From Armatimonadetes bacterium UBA5419 (lineage in GTDB: Bacteria > Armatimonadota > UBA10988): 29,146 nucleotides of DNA. How positions within the stretch are numbered: the stretch's first letter is position 1; the number at the start of each line of letters is the position of its first letter. The notes beneath the pieces are model-generated. The model saw only the letters and a program-made list of their open reading frames with translations, was not told the origin of the DNA and did not search any database. The position numbers were made by a program, and so were the translations under genes. The stretch covers positions 6,073 through 35,218 of the forward strand of contig DHNJ01000220.1 in the NCBI GenBank assembly GCA_002409445.1. Direction: 5' to 3'. Shown one piece after another: positions 15,501 to 21,647 of this stretch.

Positions 15501-16775
15501 CTATCGTTCCCGCTGGACGCGGACAATCCGGCCGATCAGATCGCTGACCTGGAGGTGACCCCGAAGCCGACCCGCGTCGCGCGGTGGGATGCGAGTGCCA
15601 AGCGCTACGACATCTTCGATCCGGCAGTCGAGAAGTCAGCGTTCGACATCGCCCCTGGCATGGGCTACTTCGTGAGCACCGCGGCGCCGGGTGATGTCAG
15701 CCTCTACGGCGACCTCAACTCGCCGGCGACCGACGGCGCGCGGTTCACCTTCGACCTGCCCGCCGCTGGTTACCACATGGTCGGCAACCCCTGGCCCGAC
15801 CAGGGCATGCCGTTCCGCCTGCAGGACCTGCGGCTGACGGTCGATGGTGTCGACAAGGGCACATTGCGCAGCAGCGCCGCCTGGAAGTACATCGACCCGT
15901 ACATCTGGAGCTTCGACGGGCGCAGCTACCAACTCGTGCTCGACCCGAGCATGCCCGGCGCCGAGGGCGCCCGGACCCAGCTTGAGGTCTTCGAAGGCGC
16001 CTGGTGGCGGACCGTCCAGGGCAACACCAAGGTCACGCTGACCCCAGGCACCGTGGCCCGCGCGGCCGAGCCGACCAGCGCCGGTAACTTCGGGTTCGCG
16101 CTGGTGGCCAGTGTCGATGACGAGTCCTCGCGGCTCATCCTCGGCGCGCAGGAGGCTGGCTTCCGCGCCGTGCGTCCGCCGGCGCCCGAGGGCGTGCAGC
16201 CGGGCCTGCAGATCGAGGCTATCGGCCCCGACGGCTCGCGCGCGGCAGCTGATTACCGCAGTGGCCAGGTCCTCCGCGAGGCCGAGTGGCGCGTGCGCAT
16301 CTCCGGCTCGCAGGGCCGAGACGTGACCGTTAGCTGGCCGGCGTTGCTGCGCCAGCTACCCGCGGGCTACCGCGCCCACCTGACCGACCCGACCTCTGGC
16401 CGCGTCGTCGCGCTCAACACCACCGGCTCGTATGTGGTCCAGGGTGACCGTGAGCTGCTGGTGGCGGTGCGGCCGCGCGCGGCTGGTACGTTGGCCGTGC
16501 TCGGCTTCGACGCCGCGCCAACCCGTGGCGGCGCCCAGGAGTTCGATGTGCAGCTGAGTGCCGCCGCCGAGGTGCAGATCGTCATCAGCAGCCTCAGCGG
16601 TCGCGAGGTCGCGCGCACCACCCCAGCCACCACGAACGGCACCAGCCGCGTGGTCTGGACGGGTCTGGACGACGCCGGCCGGCCGCTGCCCGCGGGCATC
16701 TACCAGGCCACCCTCATCGCCCGGACGCCGGAGGGTGACATGGTGCGTACGGTCCGCGTGTTGCGGATCCGCTAG
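12582..16775 (+). CDS. Large secreted S8 (subtilisin-like) serine protease with tandem modules, Ig-like domain and FlgD-like C-terminus
   Basis: The 1397-residue protein begins with a signal peptide (positive MKRVV, then LVWGALALLALPGLSL, residues about 8-28) and a propeptide-like region to about residue 240. The subtilase domain has the complete triad: D275 in IAVIDGGFD, H322 in YHGTTCAGIA, S514 in GTSMATPLVAG, with oxyanion N426 in AAGND. So it should be active. After it come three divergent repeats of about 90 residues (about 585-858), an invasin/Big-1-like Ig domain (about 866-962, ending GSATVDF), a long region beginning GLYLLSFPLD, and a FlgD-type Ig-like domain (from about 1302, GRPLPAGIYQATLIAR). 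No C-terminal membrane anchor or LPXTG is seen. GGGGGTGAAG precedes the ATG. It is likely exported to degrade extracellular protein or mature surface proteins. Confidence 0.9.
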   Translation: MQALWSGMKRVVLVWGALALLALPGLSLDSYYYNAGRKVPLVPSNKYVAARLTPDGAARAAAGLRVAANYDGRASHFNPRYSIALLAAPAVSDAAVRALDAQVQADPQVARSLPVYGPSDAYAVDLGQFVVQFRQPPSPEQLNNLQAQYGFRVLESWGDWLPGAYLCAADGVRGASGVSVANNLHEREQVVFAEPDLYRAMESRAAPTQPTQLNTAGRQLRLKPSDPLYPLQWHLNNTGLREDGSPGGTAGADVKAEAAWDVTVGRPEVRIAVIDGGFDMSHPEYASKIVARRDVLGGDNDPSYEPTPGWDPAWGPDASVYHGTTCAGIALAAQNDIGVVGMAPGTSMIAVRLIGAGQTASMEVAAFRFAQQNGAAVISNSWGPNFPIDAPGLIRPLPDATRRAIDYAIDNGRGGLGSVVLFAAGNDHPRVNISQDGYASYDRVIAVGATDWNDAHTAYSVGGSALDVVAPGGEDVDANGNPDPAQGIVTADPQGAAGATPTDYTVGYGLAGTSMATPLVAGIAALLISAQPNLTYDQVQHIIQTSAVKVDPVGANYNSAGHSDLYGFGRVDAAAALALALSGTEVTINVHTVNTEQGGLPITAAAPIPVNYTHLGQPRTANAIEGQPLTVYVDPGTTIEPGQLDSGAGTLQRWAMVAGQVSPIAISDQDITIGVNYVHQLNLSLSTTVPADAVPLSESNTTAVTVFDQGQEITWAVADQPVRVWVDTGTNVTFAGQTSGTTGDQRWILRDQQPLVVVATPSVRQLAPLYYHQVMPTITLSGTTRNNAVTVTSHVSCGLPASDPPATASGAWTEWADVGSTLSFSEHSLGSPSLQAMSARTFKVALGLRGDVPYDILAIPDTSSIEASQAAAPADGETEVSIIVTIRDSAEQPLAGVAVERLSLSADQTNGLTISSPTAPTDTNGQAVFTVKRSVVGPVVFRAAIDGEAVRGSATVDFKRVIKVPLSVPGLYLLSFPLDADNPADQIADLEVTPKPTRVARWDASAKRYDIFDPAVEKSAFDIAPGMGYFVSTAAPGDVSLYGDLNSPATDGARFTFDLPAAGYHMVGNPWPDQGMPFRLQDLRLTVDGVDKGTLRSSAAWKYIDPYIWSFDGRSYQLVLDPSMPGAEGARTQLEVFEGAWWRTVQGNTKVTLTPGTVARAAEPTSAGNFGFALVASVDDESSRLILGAQEAGFRAVRPPAPEGVQPGLQIEAIGPDGSRAAADYRSGQVLREAEWRVRISGSQGRDVTVSWPALLRQLPAGYRAHLTDPTSGRVVALNTTGSYVVQGDRELLVAVRPRAAGTLAVLGFDAAPTRGGAQEFDVQLSAAAEVQIVISSLSGREVARTTPATTNGTSRVVWTGLDDAGRPLPAGIYQATLIARTPEGDMVRTVRVLRIR

Positions 16776-16800
16776 CGGTCCAGCCGGCCTACTAACACAA

Positions 16801-16831
16801 CAGTGCGGGAGTGGCCTCCACTCCCGCACTG
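16801..16831. terminator. Bidirectional terminator between subtilase and ispG
   Basis: A perfect 14-bp stem (16801-16814 with 16818-16831) with a 3-base loop, extendable with mismatches to 16794-16838. It lies between two convergent genes, 25 bases after one stop and 27 bases from the other, so it probably ends both messages. Confidence 0.75.
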
Positions 16832-16857
16832 TGCTGTTGGGCGAACTCGCTTGGCGC

Positions 16858-18042
16858 TCAGGCCTCCTCAGGCTCGCGCCAAACACCGTCCGCTTTCAAC
16901 AAGGCGACCAACTCCTGTACGCCGTCTTCTTCGGCGATGCCGGTCTTGACCATTTCGTGGCCCCGGTACAGGGCGATGCGCCCCACCCCCTTGCCGACGT
17001 AGCCATAGTCGGCATCGGCCATCTCGCCCGGCCCGTTGACGATGCAGCCCATAACCGCGATGTCGATACCAGCCAAATGCTCAGTCGCATCCCGCACCTG
17101 ATTGAGAACGGTGGGTAGGTCAAAGTACGTGCGCCCACAGCTGGGACAGGCGATGAACTCGGTCTTCGTCTTGCGCAGGCCCAGGCCCTGGAGGATCTCG
17201 TAGCAGACGGGGATCTCATTGGCTGGCGGCTCGGAGAGCGAGACGCGGATTGTGTCGCCGATCCCCTCGGCCAGCAGCGTGCCGATGCCCACCGCCGACT
17301 TGATGCGCGCGTAGTCACGGTCGCCGGCCTCGGTCACGCCGAGGTGCAGCGGATAGTCGTAGCCCAACTCATCCAGGGTCCGCGCCATCAACCGGTAAGC
17401 GGCGAGCATGACCGGCACGCGCGACGCCTTGAGCGAGATGACCAGCTCGTGATAGTCGTACTTCCGACAGATGTCGATGAACTCAAGCGCCGACTTGACC
17501 ATACCCTGGGGTGTATCGCCGTAGGTGACGAGCATGCGCTGGGCCAAGGACCCGTGGTTAACACCAATCCGCATCGCCGTACCGTGGGCCTGGCAGGCGG
17601 CGATGACAGGCGCCAACTGCTCCTCGATTGCAGCGCGTTCCGCCGCGTGCTCTTCTTCGGTGTAGTCGACGCTATCGGCACGTTGCTTGCGAAACACGAA
17701 CAGGCCGGGGTTGATCCGCACCTTGTCCACATGGCGGGCGACCTCGACCGCAATCCTGCTGCCGTCGTGGTGGACGTCAGCGGCCAGCGGAACGTCGCAG
17801 CCGAGCGCATCCAACTTCGCGCGGATCTCGCCGATCGCCTGCGCATCGCCCATCGTCGGCGCGGTGACCCGGACGATCTCGCAGCCCTCGCGCCACAACT
17901 CGACGGTTTGGTTGACCACAGCGTCGACGTTGCGCGTGTGCTCGGTGGTCATCGACTGGACCACCACGGGATGCTCACTACCGATGGCGATCTGGCCGAC
18001 CATCACGGTCCGCGTACGACGACGTGGGTAACTCATCTCCAC
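16858..18042 (-). CDS. ispG: 4-hydroxy-3-methylbut-2-en-1-yl diphosphate synthase (GcpE)
   Basis: The 394-residue enzyme carries out the iron-sulfur step of the MEP isoprenoid pathway, converting MEcPP to HMBPP. The [4Fe-4S] ligands are present: C299 and C302 in CPSCGRT, C333 and E340 in MGCIVNGPGE. The TIM-barrel N-terminus is typical (HPVVVQSMTTEHTRNVDA, PLAADVHHDG, KVRINPG). I chose GTG 18042 because AGGAG lies 7 bases upstream; the ATG two codons later (18036) has GTGGAG touching it and is the alternative. It is downstream of lptF with 71 bases between and has its own promoter. The window shows no other MEP gene. Confidence 0.95.
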   Translation of the reverse strand: MEMSYPRRRTRTVMVGQIAIGSEHPVVVQSMTTEHTRNVDAVVNQTVELWREGCEIVRVTAPTMGDAQAIGEIRAKLDALGCDVPLAADVHHDGSRIAVEVARHVDKVRINPGLFVFRKQRADSVDYTEEEHAAERAAIEEQLAPVIAACQAHGTAMRIGVNHGSLAQRMLVTYGDTPQGMVKSALEFIDICRKYDYHELVISLKASRVPVMLAAYRLMARTLDELGYDYPLHLGVTEAGDRDYARIKSAVGIGTLLAEGIGDTIRVSLSEPPANEIPVCYEILQGLGLRKTKTEFIACPSCGRTYFDLPTVLNQVRDATEHLAGIDIAVMGCIVNGPGEMADADYGYVGKGVGRIALYRGHEMVKTGIAEEDGVQELVALLKADGVWREPEEA

Positions 18043-18078
18043 CCGCGATCTCCTGATTGCACAGAGCAACCACTGGCA

Positions 18079-18107
18079 TTCTATGCCTGGCCCCGCGAAG
18101 CGGCAAG
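18079..18107 (-). promoter_or_regulatory. Promoter of ispG
   Basis: Minus strand TTGCCG (18107-18102), a 17-base spacer, TAGAAT (18084-18079), lying between the lptF stop and ispG. ispG may thus be transcribed both alone and as the end of the eutN-lpt message. Confidence 0.5.
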
Positions 18108-18113
18108 AAACGG

Positions 18114-19262
18114 CTAGTCCGGCACCCGTTTGGTCAGCCACAGCCCAACCGCCAGGCCGACGATGTTGGTGCTCCAACACATCAGCCCAGGCTGCGGCGA
18201 GGCCTCCGCGAGGAAGCAGGCTGCGTTCCAGAGGATGTAGTACGTCAGCAGCAGCCCCACGCCCATGGCGAACGCCGTACCCAGCGCTTGGCCCCGCTGC
18301 GGCCGAACCGCCAGCGCAGCGCCGATGACCAGGAAGACGATGCAACTGAAGCTCAGTGTGGAGCGCCGATGAATGTGGACCTTGACGCGGTTGATCTCGC
18401 GCGCCGTGCGGCCAGCCGCCACCATGTGCCGCACCCGCGCGCGGATACCTGAGTAGGTCAGGTAGTCGGGCTTGGTAGTCGAGGCGATCAGCATCTCGTT
18501 GGGCGATGACTCGAAGACCAGACCGCTACCAAAGCCGCTCTGGCCGGCGATCTGGCGGATGGGGATCTCGTCGAAGCGGTTCGTGATCGGCGGCTCGTCG
18601 GGCGAGCCAAAGTACAGCGCGATGCCGTCCTGCAGGAACCACTCCTGCTCCTCGGCCCGCCACTCCGCCAGCCGCGAGTAGAACACCGTCTGCGGCAGCC
18701 CATCACGACCGAACTGGATGACCTCGACCTCACGCAAGTGCGGCGGCCGTTTGGGCTCGAGCTCACCCGCGTACAGCATGATGCGCTGCGCGTTGTCACT
18801 GTCATTCAGGCGCAGGCTGACGTCGAACTGCTTCGCGGTCGCCTGGTTCTGAAGCTGCATCTTCTTGATGTGGTACATCAACATAGTCTTCGGTCCGGCG
18901 TACTCCTCAATCCAGTACGCCAGGCTCGAGACCAGCACGGCGAACAACAACAGCGGCATCAGCATCCGGCGGTAGCTCATGCCGCCGACGATCATCGGCG
19001 TGTACTCGATGTCTTTACAGATTCGCCCGACTGCCAGGATCACCGCCATGCCCACCGACATGGGCATCGTCCAACCGATGGCCCACGGGATCCGCAGCAA
19101 CAGTAACTGGATCACGCCGAACCACGGCAGGCCGTAGCGTGCAATCAGCTTGGTGGCTTCTGTCAGCGCCTCGGTGCCGATGAACATGACCACGAAGACC
19201 ATCTGCGCCGCAACGAACGGCCAGAGCACTTCGCCGAAAATGTAGCGGTCGATCCGTCTCAC
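18114..19262 (-). CDS. lptF: LptF/LptG family permease (YjgP/YjgQ) of the LPS export ABC transporter
   Basis: The 382-residue membrane protein has the family layout: three N-terminal membrane segments (about residues 10-30, 48-80, 97-117), a periplasmic beta-jellyroll domain of about 170 residues, and three C-terminal segments (FSCIVFLVIGAALAV, FAMGVGLLLTYYILWNAACF, and NIVGLAVGLWL). The start MRRIDRYIFGEVLWPF is typical (family pattern RYI..E...PF). It extracts lipid A-linked glycolipid from the inner membrane together with LptB and passes it to LptA. It starts at GTG inside the lptB stop (GTGA overlap), showing translational coupling. Only one such permease is present here; the second (LptF or LptG) must be encoded elsewhere, or the protein works as a homodimer. 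Confidence 0.87.
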   Translation of the reverse strand: MRRIDRYIFGEVLWPFVAAQMVFVVMFIGTEALTEATKLIARYGLPWFGVIQLLLLRIPWAIGWTMPMSVGMAVILAVGRICKDIEYTPMIVGGMSYRRMLMPLLLFAVLVSSLAYWIEEYAGPKTMLMYHIKKMQLQNQATAKQFDVSLRLNDSDNAQRIMLYAGELEPKRPPHLREVEVIQFGRDGLPQTVFYSRLAEWRAEEQEWFLQDGIALYFGSPDEPPITNRFDEIPIRQIAGQSGFGSGLVFESSPNEMLIASTTKPDYLTYSGIRARVRHMVAAGRTAREINRVKVHIHRRSTLSFSCIVFLVIGAALAVRPQRGQALGTAFAMGVGLLLTYYILWNAACFLAEASPQPGLMCWSTNIVGLAVGLWLTKRVPD

Positions 19263-20092
19263 AGGACGAAGTCCCGACCGAGGTACTTCTCCAGCACATC
19301 CGGGTCGACCGCGATCTCTGCCGAGGGGCCGTGCCGGAAGATGGTGCCCTCGGACATGATGTAGGCGCGGTCACAGAGCTTGAGCGTAGCGCTGGGGTTG
19401 TGGTCAGTCATCAGCACGCCAAGCCCCATGCGCTGGCGCAGCGACTCGATGATCTCACGGATCTCGGAGACGTGCAGCGGGTCGACGCCGGTGAAAGGCT
19501 CGTCGAGCAGAAGAAAGGCCGGGCTGGTGGCCAAAGCGCGGGCAATCTCTGCCCGTCGCCGCTCACCCCCGGACAGCGTGCTGGCCACCTGATGCCGCCG
19601 TTCGCTGATGTGCAGCTCATGGAGCAACAGTTCCAGCCGTGCGTGACGCATCTCTGGCGTCAGGTCCGGCTGGAGTTCGAGGATCGAGAGCAGGTTGTCC
19701 TCGACGGTCATGCGCCGAAAGATGCTCGCATCCTGTGGCAAATAGCCCAGGCCGCGCCGCGCGCGGATGTGCATCGGCAGGTGGCTGATGTCGTCGCCGT
19801 CCAGCTCGACACGGCCGCTGTCAGGTTTGACAAGGCCGACCACCATGTAGAAGGTCGTGGTCTTCCCCGCCCCGTTCTGGCCCAACAATCCGACGATCTC
19901 GCCCTCTTTGACGGTGATGCTGACCGAGTTGACGACCGTGCGGCCCTTGTAAGACTTCACTAGGGCCAGCGTGCGGACGTACCGCACACCGGCTTCGACC
20001 GCCTCGGCGCTGGCGGCGGTCGCGGTGCCAGTGCCGTTGGTCAAGTCGGCGTCGAGCGCTTCGTCCTTCAGTCGTTCAGGAGAGTCCGGCAT
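19259..20092 (-). CDS. lptB: LPS export ABC transporter ATPase
   Basis: The 277-residue ATPase has Walker A GLLGQNGAGKTTTFYMVVGL, the signature LSGGERRRAEIARALA, and Walker B FLLLDEPFTGVDPLHV with the switch histidine in VLMTDHN. The sequence around GKTTTFYM and GYLPQDASIFR.MTVEDNL is the LptB form. It powers LptF/G-driven export of LPS or a similar lipid to the cell surface. It is about 35 residues longer than E. coli LptB because of an Ala/Thr-rich N-terminal extension. ATG 20092 follows the lptA stop directly; a GTG two codons upstream (20098) overlaps that stop as GTGA and is an equal candidate, as that junction form recurs in this window. It overlaps lptF by 4 bases. Confidence 0.92.
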   Translation of the reverse strand: MPDSPERLKDEALDADLTNGTGTATAASAEAVEAGVRYVRTLALVKSYKGRTVVNSVSITVKEGEIVGLLGQNGAGKTTTFYMVVGLVKPDSGRVELDGDDISHLPMHIRARRGLGYLPQDASIFRRMTVEDNLLSILELQPDLTPEMRHARLELLLHELHISERRHQVASTLSGGERRRAEIARALATSPAFLLLDEPFTGVDPLHVSEIREIIESLRQRMGLGVLMTDHNPSATLKLCDRAYIMSEGTIFRHGPSAEIAVDPDVLEKYLGRDFVL

Positions 20093-20094
20093 CG

Positions 20095-20703
20095 TCACTC
20101 TGTGTCGGCAGCGGTCGTCGTCGCCGTTGCTTGGAAGGTGGTGCTGTTTGGATCGTCGACGAAGGCGATCGTCATGCGCTGCCGAGCCGTGATCCGCCAC
20201 TCCTGCAACGCAGGCTCGGTCAGGCCGTTCGTCGCCGTTGGCTGGGTCTCCTGGACCATATTCACGACCACCGGCTCGCCCGGCGTCGGCATCAGCGTGA
20301 GGACCTTGGTCGCGTCGACGTAGTTCAGGGCTTCCGCTTCACCGAACACATGGCGTGTGATGCCTGCCGCGGCGTCAATGCCGGTCAGGTCGTAGGTGGC
20401 GTTGCCCTCGGCGACGATAGTCTGTAGCGCGCCAATCTGGAAGGTGCCAGGCCGCGCCTGCGACTTTGGTACGGGCGCAAGGTTGACCGTCACCTGGTCG
20501 GCGGTCACCTGGCCCTGCAGGTCGTCCTGCTTGAGCTTGACCACGACCTTGCCCCGCAACACCATCTGTGTCAGCGCAAGTTCGACGTGGTCGGCTTCGA
20601 TGTCGCCGTTAACCAGGCTGATGGAGGTGCGCTCCTGGGCCAGCGCCGCGCTCGCCAGGCAAACCAACAGGCCAGCCAGCCAGATCTTACGCACACTCAC
20701 CAC
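20095..20703 (-). CDS. lptA: LptA/OstA-like periplasmic LPS transport protein
   Basis: The 202-residue protein has a signal peptide (VSVRKIWLAGLLVCLASAAL, then AQ) and a beta-rich OstA-like region: LVNGDIEADHVELALTQMVL, then RGKVVVKLKQDDLQGQVTAD. The repeated short strands with pattern G-(D/N)-x-x-A-(D/E) are what LptA/LptC/LptD N-domains show when building the periplasmic bridge. Similarity is moderate, and LptC is an alternative; the position directly before lptB-lptF supports an Lpt role. Start is GTG 20703, with AGGAG 4 bases upstream; a second GTG at 20700 has the better 7-base spacing. It lies 20 bases after the eutN-like gene. Confidence 0.75.
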   Translation of the reverse strand: MVSVRKIWLAGLLVCLASAALAQERTSISLVNGDIEADHVELALTQMVLRGKVVVKLKQDDLQGQVTADQVTVNLAPVPKSQARPGTFQIGALQTIVAEGNATYDLTGIDAAAGITRHVFGEAEALNYVDATKVLTLMPTPGEPVVVNMVQETQPTATNGLTEPALQEWRITARQRMTIAFVDDPNSTTFQATATTTAADTE

Positions 20704-20723
20704 GGTTCTCCTGCGTCGCCCGC

Positions 20724-21020
20724 TCAGCCCCTCTGGCCGTAGACCATCTTGCCCTTCAACTCAACAGTGTCGATGATCGCGACGATCGCGGTGTCAATCG
20801 GCTTGTCCTTGGTTGCACCGGTCAGCCGTGCGCTGGAGCCGGCGACCGTGAGCACGAGCTCGCCATCGCCCGCGCCCACCGTGTCGTAGGCAACGACGAA
20901 CGTACCCTTAGGCTTCATCGCCGTGGGGTCGATCTCTTCGACCACGAGCAGCTTGCCGCCGACCAAGGACTCGTTCTTGGCGGTGGCGACGACGGCTCCA
21001 ACGACCTTACCAAGCCTCAC
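20724..21020 (-). CDS. EutN/CcmL-type bacterial microcompartment vertex protein
   Basis: The 98-residue protein matches the pentameric vertex proteins of microcompartments: RLGKVVGAVVATAKNESLVG, then KLLVVEEID, VVAYDTVGAGDGELVLTVAG, SSARLT, and AIVAIIDTVE. The GAGxGExVLxxxGSSAR block is the family hallmark. GTG 21020 is chosen because AGGAG lies 7 bases upstream and the promoter at 21073-21044 lies just before; the longer frame to 21185 would start upstream of the promoter. Vertex proteins cap the corners of polyhedral shells built mainly from BMC-domain hexamers, but no BMC hexamer or enzyme of a known compartment is in the window. It is the first gene of the lpt operon. Confidence 0.88.
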   Translation of the reverse strand: MRLGKVVGAVVATAKNESLVGGKLLVVEEIDPTAMKPKGTFVVAYDTVGAGDGELVLTVAGSSARLTGATKDKPIDTAIVAIIDTVELKGKMVYGQRG

Positions 21021-21043
21021 GGGGCGGCTCCTGGGCAGGCACC

Positions 21044-21073
21044 ATTGTACCGCCGGGCGGCGCGGGTGGTCAA
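21044..21073 (-). promoter_or_regulatory. Promoter of the eutN-lptA-lptB-lptF operon
   Basis: Minus strand TTGACC (21073-21068), an 18-base spacer, TACAAT (21049-21044). Both hexamers and the spacing equal the promoter at 12100-12129. Transcription from about 21037 leaves a 16-base leader with AGGAG. Confidence 0.75.
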
Positions 21074-21128
21074 CGCAGCGCTGGTCGGGCAGCCGGAGGA
21101 ATCGCGCAGTGCGGGGTGAAGGGACCGC

Positions 21129-21184
21129 TGGGCCGCCGCGTAGCCTTGGCTTTCGCGGGTAACCAGGCACCGCGCAGCGGCCCA
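21129..21184. other. Inverted repeat in the gap between the rsbW-like and eutN-like genes
   Basis: TGGGCCGC (21129-21136) and GCGGCCCA (21177-21184) are perfect 8-base arms enclosing 40 bases, with a CGCG/CGCG pair and an AGCC/GGCT hairpin inside. It lies in the 170-base stretch 21074-21242 that holds no gene, downstream of the rsbW-like stop, and could act as a structured 3' end. No T-run is present. Confidence 0.35.
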
Positions 21185-21242
21185 CTCGGTCCTCTGGTCA
21201 GACGCCGAGCCACCGGCTGGAAGTTCCGCCCCCGCGGCGATC

Positions 21243-21647
21243 CTATGGCGCCTTGACGAAAACTAACGTTCGCCCGCCGTCAAGCCACTCCTGGCTCGTG
21301 CAGAGGCGGCTGATGATCTGCAGGCCGCGGCCGCGCGCCTCCTCACCCGGTGGAGCCGCCGGGCGGGCCACCGTCGCCGGGTCGAAGCCTGGGCCCTGGT
21401 CGCGCACGGTAACCCGTAGCCCCTCACCCACGGCTTCGAAGATGACGACGACCTTCAGCACCGGGTCCAGGCCGTGGCCGTGGACCATCGCGTTTGAGAC
21501 GGCCTCATGAACACACAGTTCCAAGTCGTCGAGCGCCTGGCGTCCGAACCCATGCTCGGAGGCCAGCGTCCGCACCGACGCGCGCAACGGAGCCAGCTCC
21601 AAGAGCCGGCTCGGGATCTCGTAGCGCCGGTGCTCGCCCGCGCGCAT
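21243..21647 (-). CDS. RsbW-like anti-sigma factor / serine-protein kinase (HATPase)
   Basis: The 134-residue protein is a stand-alone GHKL ATPase domain of the RsbW/SpoIIAB type. The N-box is HEAVSNAMVHGHG, the G1 box is DQGPGFDP and the G2 box is GRGLQII. Such proteins bind a sigma factor and phosphorylate an STAS-domain antagonist, setting up partner switching. No RsbV-like antagonist, phosphatase or SigB-type sigma gene is adjacent, and the sigH-like gene is 15 kb away. It starts in a TAATG overlap with the rng stop codon and so is co-translated as the last gene of the larB-larC-rng block. Confidence 0.85.
   Translation of the reverse strand: MRAGEHRRYEIPSRLLELAPLRASVRTLASEHGFGRQALDDLELCVHEAVSNAMVHGHGLDPVLKVVVIFEAVGEGLRVTVRDQGPGFDPATVARPAAPPGEEARGRGLQIISRLCTSQEWLDGGRTLVFVKAP

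Noticed and set aside
21021..21185. Longer eutN-like frame starting at 21185
   Set aside because: The extra 55 residues are Arg/Pro rich, unlike the family, and would start upstream of the promoter at 21073-21044.
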